Shown here: one piece after another, positions 25,286 through 33,737 of the stretch
Position numbering within the stretch: position 1 is the stretch's first letter
Layout: every line of letters starts with the position of its first letter
Translations under genes and position numbers: made by a program
Notes under the pieces: generated by a model
Told to the model about the DNA's origin: nothing
Databases searched by the model: none
Seen by the model: only the letters and a program-made list of their open reading frames with translations
DNA from: Promethearchaeota archaeon
Lineage (GTDB): Archaea; Asgardarchaeota; Lokiarchaeia; Sigynarchaeales; SOKP01
DNA: 53,493 bases
Direction of reading: 5' to 3'
NCBI GenBank assembly: GCA_019057775.1
Contig: JAHLWT010000037.1
Coordinates: 1 to 53,493, forward strand

Positions 25286-26114
25286 CAATGAAAACATAAA
25301 ACCAGGTAAATTGAAGAAGGATGTAAAATGGTATACTTATGTAGATTCGCATCTTGACTCCAAATTACTAGATTTCATGGAAGAATATGAGATTAAAAAC
25401 AAGGCAAAAATTATAAGAAATTTTGTGAATTACAGTATAGATTATTTAAATGCTATATTTCAAAAGAAATCACAAAATGATCATCAAAACTACGATGAAA
25501 TCGAACTTGATAATTTAATTAGAAAGGCTATAGACGCATACGAAATTGGGAATAGCTTTCAAGAAGAATTAAGGCAAAAAATCTCGCCTCTTAAACTATC
25601 ACTCTTAATGCTAAATAATTATATCGAAGAAAAAGAAAAATTTTCTGAGGGCATTCTGAATACATTAAACGCTTTAGAAGAGTTAGAAATTTCTGTGAAG
25701 CGCCATTTCGAAGAGCCAAATATCATAAGATATGTAAAAAAAATTGATATCTTATATATTGAAGATAATGAATTAGAGCGAAAAACTGTTGATCATTTTT
25801 ATAAAGCAAAGGGTGTAGATATTAAATCAGTGGAGACTTCTGATGAAGCTTTGTACATCCTTAAGACCCTAACTCCTAGAGTAATATTACTTGATATTAA
25901 TTTAAAGACTAGCAATATAGATGGAGATAATTTATGCCAAATGCTAAAATCGAACACTCAGTACAACTCAATTCCAATAATTCTAATATCGGCTGTTTTT
26001 TCGGAAAACAAAAAAAAGGAAATTTTAACAAACACAGGAGCAGATGATATTATTTTTAAACCCATTGACAAATTAAAAGACTTAGATGTTCTATTCAAAT
26101 ATCTAAAGCAGTAA
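25275..26114 (+). CDS. RHH-like DNA-binding/receiver-domain response regulator
   Basis: 279 aa. Residues about 18-60 look like a ribbon-helix-helix unit: a strand (VKWYTYVDS) and two helices (SKLLDFMEEYEI, NKAKIIRNFVNYSIDYL). A helical linker of about 100 residues follows. Residues about 155-279 are a receiver domain with acidic pocket IDILYIEDNE, phospho-acceptor Asp207 in VILLDINLK and the conserved Lys in DIIFKPI. DNA-binding N-terminus and receiver C-terminus is the reverse of the usual order. It overlaps the kinase gene. Target genes may include grpE downstream, but this is inferred from place only. Confidence 0.78.
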   Translation: MTNSNENIKPGKLKKDVKWYTYVDSHLDSKLLDFMEEYEIKNKAKIIRNFVNYSIDYLNAIFQKKSQNDHQNYDEIELDNLIRKAIDAYEIGNSFQEELRQKISPLKLSLLMLNNYIEEKEKFSEGILNTLNALEELEISVKRHFEEPNIIRYVKKIDILYIEDNELERKTVDHFYKAKGVDIKSVETSDEALYILKTLTPRVILLDINLKTSNIDGDNLCQMLKSNTQYNSIPIILISAVFSENKKKEILTNTGADDIIFKPIDKLKDLDVLFKYLKQ

Positions 26115-26118
26115 ATCC

Positions 26119-26142
26119 TCTTTTTTTTGGCTTTTTTTTTTT
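26119..26142 (+). terminator. double poly-T terminator after the receiver gene
   Basis: Runs of 8 and 11 T residues separated by GGC lie just after the stop codon at 26114. They separate the two-component pair from the grpE-dnaK transcript. Confidence 0.5.
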
Positions 26143-26175
26143 AAAATTCAAAATATTGAAAAATGAATTTATTAA

Positions 26176-26187
26176 AAACCGCGGTTT
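26176..26187. promoter_or_regulatory. 12-bp palindrome AAACCGCGGTTT upstream of grpE
   Basis: AAACCGCGGTTT is its own reverse complement and contains six G/C in a row in a region otherwise almost free of G/C. It lies about 135 bases before the TATA box of grpE. It could be an operator for a heat-shock or two-component regulator. The function is inferred. Confidence 0.4.
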
Positions 26188-26310
26188 CATAATAATGGGG
26201 CAATTTTCATATTGTTCAAAAACTATTTTTTTAGTTATTTTTTAAAAATTACTTGATACATTTTCTTATTTCACAATGAGTTCACGCAACTTACACGTAT
26301 TTTTTAAAAT

Positions 26311-26325
26311 CGTAAGCTTTAAATA
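26311..26325 (+). promoter_or_regulatory. archaeal promoter (BRE/TATA) of grpE
   Basis: CGTAAGC followed directly by TTTAAATA fits an archaeal BRE and TATA box. Transcription would begin near 26350, leaving a leader of about 90 bases to the first ATG of grpE. Confidence 0.5.
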
Positions 26326-26437
26326 TGTAAATTAATATAAGTATATTAAGTAATGTCAAGAAGTCGATGACAACAATGCATTACTTACAAAAAATAAATA
26401 AAAAATTCAAGAAGTTTAAAACTCATAAACAAAAATT

Positions 26438-27169
26438 ATGGTATATAACTTTAGAAAAGGGATGGGAGATATAAGATCAATGTCACATGAAGAGTATTAT
26501 GACCGTTTTTTTAACGGACGCGGTTCTGGCCGGCGTTCATTATTAGTTCCTCAGATATCAGTCTCACGTGAGGAACTTGAGCACCTAAAGGCAAAAGTCG
26601 AGAAGTATGAAGCGCTGGCGGATGTGCATAAAAAGGTCAAAACGCAAAATGACCGGTTATTAAAGGAACTGGATGATCTGAAGGACGACGGACGTAAATT
26701 CAAGGAGTTGATGGAAGAAAAGGAGAAATATTTACAATCACTTTTACGAGTGTGCGCGGATTTTGATAACTACAAGAAGATTACCGAGCGTGAAAATAAT
26801 AGATATAAGACATACGTTATGGAGAAAATGTTAAAGAAGCTGGTGGCTCATTATGATGATTTGGAGCGTGCTTTAAATCTGGTAAACATCTTAGAGAATA
26901 TGGACGGAATTCGGAACGGGCTTGAGATAATTGTAAAAAATTTCCAGAAGCTTTTAGAGGAGGAAGGAGTCCGAGCGATGAATGCGGAAGGCGAGATATT
27001 TGATCCATATAGGCATGAAGCATTGATGGTAAACGATGGTAGAGATGATCTTCCAGAAAATACGATATTAGAAGAACTAGATAAAGGTTATTATATTAAT
27101 GACAAGATCCTACGGCCTGCGAAGGTCAGAATCTCAAAAAAATCAAAAAACAAAAGAGAAATTAAGTAA
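26438..27169 (+). CDS. grpE: GrpE nucleotide exchange factor
   Basis: 243 aa. A long N-terminal coiled coil (residues about 50-110) leads into the GrpE core LLRVCADFDNYKKITERE, then VRAMNAEGEIFDPYRHEALM and the C-terminal beta domain ending ILRPAKVRISKK. It exchanges ADP for ATP on DnaK. The N-terminus is longer than usual; further ATGs at 26462 and 26480 are possible starts. Codons here use G and C at third positions more than in neighbouring genes (for example GCG, CTG, GTG), as also in dnaK. It is first of the grpE-dnaK pair under the promoter at 26311. Confidence 0.92.
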   Translation: MVYNFRKGMGDIRSMSHEEYYDRFFNGRGSGRRSLLVPQISVSREELEHLKAKVEKYEALADVHKKVKTQNDRLLKELDDLKDDGRKFKELMEEKEKYLQSLLRVCADFDNYKKITERENNRYKTYVMEKMLKKLVAHYDDLERALNLVNILENMDGIRNGLEIIVKNFQKLLEEEGVRAMNAEGEIFDPYRHEALMVNDGRDDLPENTILEELDKGYYINDKILRPAKVRISKKSKNKREIK

Positions 27170-27243
27170 AAAAAATCAAAATTAAAATTCAAAATAAAAA
27201 ATCAGAATAAAATAATAAAATAAACAGAAAGGAGTGAGTAAAT

Positions 27244-29160
27244 ATGGGAAAAATAATAGGAATTGACTTAGGAACATCAAACTCGGCGGCAGCCGTTCTT
27301 ATAGGCGGGAAGCCGACGATAATTCCAAGTGCTGAGGGGCTAACCTTAGGTGGTAAAGCTTTTCCCTCGGTGGTTGCTTTTACTAAAGAAGACCAACGGT
27401 TAGTTGGTGAGCCAGCGAGGCGTCAGGCGATATCAAATCCAGATCGAACGATCACAGCGATAAAGCGTAAGATGGGGACGTCTTATAAGGTAAAGATTGA
27501 CGGTAAAGAGTATTCACCCCAGGAGATCTCGGCGATGATTCTACGGAAAATCAAGGAAGACGCAAGCGCTTATTTAGGTGAGGAAGTCACAGATGTGATA
27601 ATTACGGTACCGGCATATTTTAATGATAACCAGAGACAAGCTACGAAGGATGCGGGACGGATTGCGGGATTAAATGTGAAGCGTTTAATTAACGAACCAA
27701 CAGCTGCAGCCGTAGCTTATGGATTGGACAAGAAGAATGCCCGATTAAAAATCGCGGTATTGGACCTTGGTGGAGGTACGTTTGATGTCACAATAATGGA
27801 GATGGACAATCAGGTGTTTGAAGTAATTTCAACAGCTGGGGATACACAACTAGGGGGTACAGATATGGATAAAATCTTAGTTGATTACTTTGTTTCAGAA
27901 TTTCAGAAAAGTGAGGGAGTAGATTTGCGTGGTGATTCGATGGCAATGCAGAGAGTCCGGGAGGCGGCTGAAAAAGCAAAGATCGAACTTTCGACATCAA
28001 TTACGACGGATATCAACCTACCATATATAACAGCGACAAGTAACGGGCCAAAACATTTAAACACGACACTTACAAGAGCAAAGTTAGAACAATTAATTGA
28101 CCCTGTACTCAAAAGACTTGATGGGCCAATTTTGAAGGCCTTACAAGATGCTGGCATGGCGCGCGGCGAGATTAGTAAGATTATCTTAGTCGGTGGACCA
28201 ACACGAATGCCTGTGATACTACAGAAATTTGAGAAATTATTAGGTAAGGTACCTGAGCGTAGCATTGATCCGATGGAGTGTGTTGCGATGGGAGCTTCAA
28301 TTCAAGGTGGTGTGTTAACTGGAGAAATCGAGGACCTACTCTTACTTGATGTGACACCCCTATCATTAGGGGTTGAGACTTTGGGTGGAGTATTCACTAA
28401 ATTAATCGAAAGAAATACCACGATTCCAACGAAGAAAGCCGAAGTTTTTTCGACAGCCGCGGATAATCAGCCATCAGTAGAAATTCATATCCTACAAGGA
28501 GAGCGTCCACGAGCAGCTGACAATATAACATTAGGTAGATTTCATTTAAACGGTATACCCCCAACACCACGAGGCATACCTCAAATCGAAGTAACCTTTG
28601 ACATAGATCAGAATGGTATTATCAATGTTTCGGCGAAAGACAAAGGAACAGGTAAAAGTCAATCAATTACAATTACGGCATCAACGAAAATGTCTGATGA
28701 CGAGATAGAGCAAAAAATCCGGGAATCCGAGCGAAACGCTGAAGATGATAAAAAATTCAAGGAGTTAACTGAAGCGAAGAACCATGCTGAATCATTGATT
28801 TATCAAACAGAGAAATTAATGAAAGAAAATGAGTCTGTTATCGGGGATTTAAAATCAAATATTCTTGAAAAAATATCTGACTTGAGGAGTGCAATGGAGT
28901 CGGAAGATGTCAGTAGGATAAAGAGTGCCTCTGAAACGTTGCAAAATTCTTTACATGAAGTATCATCTCGAATGTATGGACAGTCAGGACAAGGTCAAGG
29001 TCAAGGTGCATATCAAGGGACTCCACCTGGGGGAATGGGAGATATTCCACCTGGAGCGTCATATGGAAATCAAGGAAAAACTCAAGATGAGATCGAGGAA
29101 GAGCAATTCCGAAGGGCAACAGGTCAAGATGATAATGTAGTAGACGCGGAATATGAATAA
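27244..29160 (+). CDS. dnaK: Hsp70 chaperone DnaK
   Basis: 638 aa, full length. ATPase motifs: [15 protein letters not shown], the [14 protein letters not shown] region, [14 protein letters not shown] and [10 protein letters not shown]. The substrate-binding domain and helical lid follow, then a Gly/Gln-rich tail and the bacterial-type end NVVDAEYE. It refolds proteins with DnaJ and GrpE. AAAGGAG before the ATG is a strong ribosome-binding site. Many archaea lack Hsp70 or got it from bacteria, and the bacterial-type C-terminus agrees. Third-position G/C is higher than in flanking genes, which may mean transfer or high expression. Confidence 0.97.
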   Translation: MGKIIGIDLGTSNSAAAVLIGGKPTIIPSAEGLTLGGKAFPSVVAFTKEDQRLVGEPARRQAISNPDRTITAIKRKMGTSYKVKIDGKEYSPQEISAMILRKIKEDASAYLGEEVTDVIITVPAYFNDNQRQATKDAGRIAGLNVKRLINEPTAAAVAYGLDKKNARLKIAVLDLGGGTFDVTIMEMDNQVFEVISTAGDTQLGGTDMDKILVDYFVSEFQKSEGVDLRGDSMAMQRVREAAEKAKIELSTSITTDINLPYITATSNGPKHLNTTLTRAKLEQLIDPVLKRLDGPILKALQDAGMARGEISKIILVGGPTRMPVILQKFEKLLGKVPERSIDPMECVAMGASIQGGVLTGEIEDLLLLDVTPLSLGVETLGGVFTKLIERNTTIPTKKAEVFSTAADNQPSVEIHILQGERPRAADNITLGRFHLNGIPPTPRGIPQIEVTFDIDQNGIINVSAKDKGTGKSQSITITASTKMSDDEIEQKIRESERNAEDDKKFKELTEAKNHAESLIYQTEKLMKENESVIGDLKSNILEKISDLRSAMESEDVSRIKSASETLQNSLHEVSSRMYGQSGQGQGQGAYQGTPPGGMGDIPPGASYGNQGKTQDEIEEEQFRRATGQDDNVVDAEYE

Positions 29161-29168
29161 GTTTGATG

Positions 29169-29188
29169 TTTTTTTTTTATTTTTTTTT
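29169..29188 (+). terminator. poly-T terminator after dnaK
   Basis: Two T runs of 10 and 9 bases separated by a single A follow the dnaK stop. They suggest that dnaJ, 104 bases after dnaK, has its own promoter. Confidence 0.5.
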
Positions 29189-29264
29189 ATAATTTTTAAG
29201 AACTTCACGATAATGAATAGAAAATATAATTTTTTTCATGATTATAAAAAAGGGGTTGTAAAGT

Positions 29265-30275
29265 ATGGCAAAAGATTATTATAAATTGTTAGGAATAAGT
29301 AAGGGAGCTTCGAAGGAAGAAATCAAAAGAGCATTTCGTAAGATGGCTCGGAAATACCACCCTGATGTGAATCCCGATGAGCCAAAATCGGGTGAAAAAT
29401 TCAAGGAGATAAACGAGGCATATTCATTTTTAAGTGATGATAAGAAGCGAGAGATGTACGATAAGTTTGGGGTTGTGGAAGGAGATGCTTCAACGTATCA
29501 GTATAGGGGTGGTAGTCCTGGAGGCGGGAGATCATATCGAAGTCCAGACGGTACAACTTATTATTATTCAACCTCAGGGTCACCTGGGGGGTTTGATTTT
29601 AGTGATATTTTCGGAAATCGCAATAATTCAAGAAGTAGCAGCGGTGGATATGATTATTTTAACGATTTGGGAGATATTTTCGATGTATTTAATAAAAGAG
29701 GTGGAGGGAGTACGCGGGCGAGGTCTCCGAATCGTAGGAACATTCCCAGAGAAGGGGAAGATTTAAGGTATGACATGGAAATAGATTTTATGGATGCATT
29801 TTATGGGGGAAAGCAGAAAGTTCAGTATAAGGATCCGGTGGGTGGTCAGATGAAAACATTAAATGTGACTATTCCTAGAGGTGTTAGGAGCGATCATAAA
29901 TTACGTCTAAAGGGAAAGGGGATGACTGGAGAAAATGGAGGTTCTGCTGGAGATTTATATATAGCAATCAATGTAAAAACCCATCCAAGATTTGAAAGAC
30001 AGGGTGATAATATTATCATTGAGCAAGAAGTTCCGTTCACGACAGCGGCACTTGGTGGGAAAGTTCAGGTAAATGGTATTGATAAATCTTTAACTGTGAC
30101 AATCCCTCCGGGAACCAATGATTCATCATTTTTACGTTTAAAGAATCAGGGATTTTATAAAATTAATTCAGATCAGAGGGGAAATTTGTTAATTAAAGTA
30201 AAGATTAAGATTCCTGAGAAATTGAATCAGAACCAAAAGCAGTTATTAGAACAATTACAAGAAGTAGGGTTGTAA
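29265..30275 (+). CDS. DnaJ-type co-chaperone without zinc finger
   Basis: 336 aa. J domain at residues 4-68 with HPD at 32-34, then a Gly/Ser/Tyr-rich linker (about 75-140). Two beta-rich C-terminal client-binding domains follow ([52 protein letters not shown]). The CxxCxGxG zinc repeats of full DnaJ are missing, so this is a class II/CbpA-like J protein. It stimulates DnaK ATPase. GGGGTTG precedes the ATG. No T run follows its stop, so transcription may run on into the TFB gene. Confidence 0.93.
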   Translation: MAKDYYKLLGISKGASKEEIKRAFRKMARKYHPDVNPDEPKSGEKFKEINEAYSFLSDDKKREMYDKFGVVEGDASTYQYRGGSPGGGRSYRSPDGTTYYYSTSGSPGGFDFSDIFGNRNNSRSSSGGYDYFNDLGDIFDVFNKRGGGSTRARSPNRRNIPREGEDLRYDMEIDFMDAFYGGKQKVQYKDPVGGQMKTLNVTIPRGVRSDHKLRLKGKGMTGENGGSAGDLYIAINVKTHPRFERQGDNIIIEQEVPFTTAALGGKVQVNGIDKSLTVTIPPGTNDSSFLRLKNQGFYKINSDQRGNLLIKVKIKIPEKLNQNQKQLLEQLQEVGL

Positions 30276-30320
30276 TAAAAAAAGAGGGGTTATTAACTAT
30301 TAAAAAAGAAATAAAGGAGT

Positions 30321-31214
30321 ATGATTAAAAAAATGATTGTAAATACGGCTAAGGTTACAAATATGTGTCCCGAATGTGGGGGAGCGATAATTTCTATTGA
30401 GGAAAAAGGGGAGACTGTATGCGAACAATGCGGTCTTATAATAAATGAAAGATTAGTAGATTTCTCTCGTAGTGGGAAGAGGGCATATACTTATCAGGAA
30501 AAGAATAGTAGGGAGCAAACAGGAGCTCCAATTTCAATTTTATTACCGGATATGGGTTTAAGTACCGTTATTGATAAAAAAAAAATTATCAATCCCGATT
30601 TAAAAAGAGCTGCCAAGTGGAATACTCGAATAACCTGGCAGAAACGTAATTTTCTTATCGCAACTACAGAGCTTAAGAGAATTAGCAGTAATTTAAACTT
30701 ACCTAATCATGTAAAAGAGGCTGCAATGCGTTTCTATATTGAGGCATTTAAAAGAAAATTGTTGCGAGGGAGATCAATCAATGCAATGGTTGCAGCTTGT
30801 CTTTATTTAGCAATACGTAGAAAAGAGATACCCAGAACACTTCAGGAAATATTAGATGAGGCTTCTGTAAATGCCAAAGAAGTAAGAAGAAGTTATAGCA
30901 TTTTAATACGAGAGTTGAATATTAAAACGACTTCAACTGATCCACTTTCTTTAATCCCGAGGTATATCAATGAATTAGGATTAGATGCTGAAGTCGAGCG
31001 AATCTCAATTAATATACTAAAAGCATATATTGATAAATTTTCTGTTAGTGGCAAAGATCCTAAGGGTTTGTGTGCAGGGGCGATTTATCTGGCTAATAAA
31101 ATGAAAGATAAAGGCCTTACACAGCAGTATATAGCAGAAGTAGTAGGAATTACAGAAGTTACACTTCGTTCACGATTCAAAGATCTTAAAACGAAATTTA
31201 AGATCAAAGTATAA
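30321..31214 (+). CDS. tfb: transcription initiation factor TFB
   Basis: 297 aa. The N-terminal zinc ribbon has C16, C19, C34 and C37 (CPECGG and CEQCG), then the B-finger/linker (ERLVDFSRSGKRAYTY, GAPISILLPDMGLSTVID), then two cyclin folds (about 105-195 and 200-297) with AAACLYLAIRR-type helices and GLCAGAIYLAN. It recruits RNA polymerase to TATA/TBP promoters and reads the BRE. It begins 45 bases after dnaJ with no terminator between, so it may be expressed with the chaperone genes and serve as an alternative, stress-linked TFB. An ATG at 30333 is a second possible start. Confidence 0.95.
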   Translation: MIKKMIVNTAKVTNMCPECGGAIISIEEKGETVCEQCGLIINERLVDFSRSGKRAYTYQEKNSREQTGAPISILLPDMGLSTVIDKKKIINPDLKRAAKWNTRITWQKRNFLIATTELKRISSNLNLPNHVKEAAMRFYIEAFKRKLLRGRSINAMVAACLYLAIRRKEIPRTLQEILDEASVNAKEVRRSYSILIRELNIKTTSTDPLSLIPRYINELGLDAEVERISINILKAYIDKFSVSGKDPKGLCAGAIYLANKMKDKGLTQQYIAEVVGITEVTLRSRFKDLKTKFKIKV

Positions 31215-31224
31215 TCTTTTAATC

Positions 31225-31234
31225 TTTTTTTTTT
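31225..31234 (+). terminator. poly-T terminator after tfb
   Basis: Ten T residues lie about ten bases after the tfb stop codon. They end the dnaJ-tfb transcription unit. Confidence 0.45.
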
Positions 31235-31472
31235 AAGTCACAATGCAATCATTTGAATCTAATTAGATATGACTTCACAATACTTAGGAATATAAAAAAA
31301 AGCGAGATTGAAGTAAATAATCATTTCATTTAGATTTTTTTATAATTTAGTAGAAAATCAACAATTTTCAAGATTAGTTTAAAATATATTTGAACTTCTT
31401 TATAATATAAATATTGAAATTATTAACTTAAATAATGCTTAAAATTCATTTCAACGACTATAAAATCGGAAG

Positions 31473-31982
31473 ATGAGTAATATGGTTTCTTTTAAAGAAT
31501 TAGGGTTATCGAATACAAATCGAATGCTTGAAGTGGCTCTTGAAAGAAAGTTTGCTATTCCAGGGTATAACTTTAGTAATTTAGAGCAACTACAAGCGAT
31601 TATAATTGGTTGTGGAGAAACAAATTCACCCGTTATTCTTCAGAATAGTCCAACAGCAGGAAAATATGCAAATCGTGCTATGTTACGATATTTAGGACAG
31701 GGAGCAGTAGCGATGGCTAGAGATTTAGGTTATGAAATACCAATTGCTCTTCATTTAGATCATGGGAATTCTTATGAACTAGCTAAATCATGTATTAACA
31801 ATGGTTTTTCAAGTGTCATGTTTGATGGAAGTCATTTAGAATATGAAGAAAATATCACAATTACCCAAAAACTCGTAGATTATGCTCATGAGAGAGAAGT
31901 TAGTGTAGAAGCTGAATTAGGGGTTATCGCCGGAAGTTTTTGCTGCCATCGAGCCTCCTGGTCCAGCACCCACTATTATTAG
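31473..31982 (+). pseudogene. class II fructose-bisphosphate aldolase, truncated at 31934
   Basis: The first 154 codons match class II (zinc) aldolases: FAIPGYNFSNLEQLQAII, PIALHLDHGNSYELAKSCIN with a zinc-binding His, VMFDGSHLEYEENI and SVEAELGVIAG. After AELGVIAG the homology stops and the frame ends 15 residues later in unrelated SFCCHRASW. Family members run to about 280-310 residues, so the second zinc site and phosphate-binding loops are lost. From 31935 the DNA is the reversed start of another gene (31917-31997, minus). A functional enzyme is not expected. This is either a true rearrangement or an assembly joint. Confidence 0.85.
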
Positions 31983-31997
31983 GTCATAATTATTCAT
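31917..31997 (-). pseudogene. N-terminal stub of an FAD-dependent oxidoreductase
   Basis: On the minus strand from ATG 31997 the first 20 codons give MNNYDLIIVGAGPGGSMAAK, the Rossmann dinucleotide-binding start of geranylgeranyl-reductase-type flavoproteins. Reading then passes into aldolase DNA and stops at 31917. The rest of the gene is missing here. Its upstream side (31998 onward) looks like an ordinary promoter region shared with the gene at 32144. The family is named from the GxGxxG pattern and the first residues only. Confidence 0.7.
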
Positions 31998-32143
31998 TTG
32001 AATTTCCTTCTTAATCTTCTTTTAGACTAATATTTGTTTTATAATGATCATCAGATATTTAAAAATTTAGTTTTTTAATAACAATATCTTAATAGATCGA
32101 AATATTTTATGAAACAAGAGCTTTCAATTAAAGTATACCAATT

Positions 32144-33607
32144 ATGACTGAAGAAGTGATATATCAGAAACTAGTAAAAATATTTGGTTCAAAGTTTATT
32201 TCAAATGATCCTGATGTTTTAAAAGAATTTACTGCTGACTTAAGTTTTGTTGATGGAAAACCCCCAAAATATATTGTGTGGCCCTTGAAAACGAAACAAA
32301 TTGAGAAGATCTTAAAATTAGCTAATGTTTTAGGATTCTCACTTATTCCTGTTAGTTCAAGTTCGTCCGTTCGTTATCATGGAGATATTCTTCCACAAAG
32401 AGATAATTCTGTTATTGTAGATCTTTCACGAATGAATAAAATTCTCTCTATAGATAGAAAAAATAGAGTTATAATGGTCGAGCCTGGAGTTGTTTTTGGA
32501 GAATTACTTCCCATCCTTCGAAAAAAAGGTTTAAAGTTAGTACATCCCCTACTTCCTCGTTATGGCAAATCTGTACTAACTTCAGCTCTTGAGAGGGTGC
32601 CAACAACAATACCTCGCTATCAATGGGATAGTTCTGATCCCCTATTATGTACTGAAGTTTTTTTTGGAACAGGTGATCTTTTTAGAACTGGTACAGCTGC
32701 AGGGCCCGGTACCTTAAAGCAACAAAGAAAGGCCGGTCAAGCACAAATCAACCCAATGGGTCCTACACAATTTAGTCCTTTTAGAATACTCCAAGGTGCT
32801 CAAGGAAGTTTAGGAATAGTTACGTGGAGCACATTGAAATTAGAGATCCTTCCATCCATTCAACAAGTTTTCCACTTACAGTCAGATAATTTAGAAGAAT
32901 TGTTAAAATTTCAATATAAGTTACTAAAATATCGACTATGTGATGAATTATTAATCTTAAACAACTTAAATCTCGCTTGTTTAGTAAAAACTCATATTAA
33001 TGAGATTAATAGTCTACTAGCCTCTTTAAAAGAATGGAATCTTATCTATGTTATTTCAGGTAAAGGAGTACAGCCTGATGATAGATTAAACTATTTAAAA
33101 GGAGATATTGAGGATATTAAACAAGAACTGAAATTGGATAATATTGAAGAAAAGAGTCCAATAAATCAAGCCGAAATTCTGAATTTTCTAAATAAATCAA
33201 CTACCAATCCATGGAAATTGAGATTTAAGGGTGGTTTTCAAGATATCTTCTTTTTATCTAGTTTCGAAAGAATTCCAGAATTCATTTCTTTATCTAAAAA
33301 CCTTGTACCACATGATTTAGGAATTTATATTCAAGCTATTAATCAAGGAACATCATATCATTGTGAATTTGATATGTATTACGACCCTAATGATGTGAAA
33401 GAAATTGGAAATATCAAAAATAAATTTATAGACTTAAGTAACGAATTAATGGATATTGGTGCTTTTTTTAATCGTCCATACGGTCTCTGGGCAAAAGAGG
33501 TTTATAAAAGGCACGAAGAATCAACTAAAATTGCTTTAAAAAAAGTAAAAAAGATATTTGATCCTAACAATATTTTAAATCCGGGAGTTCTCTGCTTCGA
33601 TGATTAA
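32144..33607 (+). CDS. FAD-linked oxidase (GlcD/VAO family)
   Basis: 487 aa. The PCMH-type FAD-binding domain is seen: PPKYIVWPLKTKQIEKIL, NSVIVDLSRMNKILSID, NRVIMVEPGVVFGELLPILR and QGAQGSLGIVTWSTLKLEI. The end IFDPNNILNPGVLCF is the common family terminus. The usual Gly-rich RGGGT loop reads instead PVSSSSSVRYHG. Relatives oxidise 2-hydroxy acids or form alkyl-DHAP. It lacks Fe-S motifs, which could be supplied by the CCG protein at 34834. A poly-T run follows. The substrate is unknown. Confidence 0.88.
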   Translation: MTEEVIYQKLVKIFGSKFISNDPDVLKEFTADLSFVDGKPPKYIVWPLKTKQIEKILKLANVLGFSLIPVSSSSSVRYHGDILPQRDNSVIVDLSRMNKILSIDRKNRVIMVEPGVVFGELLPILRKKGLKLVHPLLPRYGKSVLTSALERVPTTIPRYQWDSSDPLLCTEVFFGTGDLFRTGTAAGPGTLKQQRKAGQAQINPMGPTQFSPFRILQGAQGSLGIVTWSTLKLEILPSIQQVFHLQSDNLEELLKFQYKLLKYRLCDELLILNNLNLACLVKTHINEINSLLASLKEWNLIYVISGKGVQPDDRLNYLKGDIEDIKQELKLDNIEEKSPINQAEILNFLNKSTTNPWKLRFKGGFQDIFFLSSFERIPEFISLSKNLVPHDLGIYIQAINQGTSYHCEFDMYYDPNDVKEIGNIKNKFIDLSNELMDIGAFFNRPYGLWAKEVYKRHEESTKIALKKVKKIFDPNNILNPGVLCFDD

Positions 33608-33638
33608 TTCTTTAAATATAATAAATTAATGCCTTGAG

Positions 33639-33648
33639 TTTTTTTTTT
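33639..33648 (+). terminator. poly-T terminator after the FAD oxidase
   Basis: Ten T residues about 30 bases after the stop at 33607. It separates the oxidase from the receiver/longin-like gene. Confidence 0.45.
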
Positions 33649-33737
33649 ATATATTCGTTTTCGCAAATATTAAATATTTAATTTTTTATTATATGAGAGT
33701 ATCTATATATTCTTCAAATACATATGAGCAATTGTTT

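Larger units (their letters stand above)
26115..26437. other. regulatory region upstream of grpE
   Basis: These 323 bases have no gene. They begin with two T runs, contain a perfect 12-bp palindrome at 26176-26187 and a good BRE/TATA pair at 26311-26325, and then a leader of about 90 bases. They form the promoter region of the heat-shock genes. Confidence 0.5.

Noticed and set aside
27788..28265. several minus-strand frames inside dnaK
   Set aside because: Higher G+C of dnaK lengthens chance antisense frames. The sense gene is complete.
29434..29766. 110-codon plus-strand frame inside dnaJ
   Set aside because: It lies fully inside the J protein gene in another frame, over its Gly-rich linker, and has no motif of its own.
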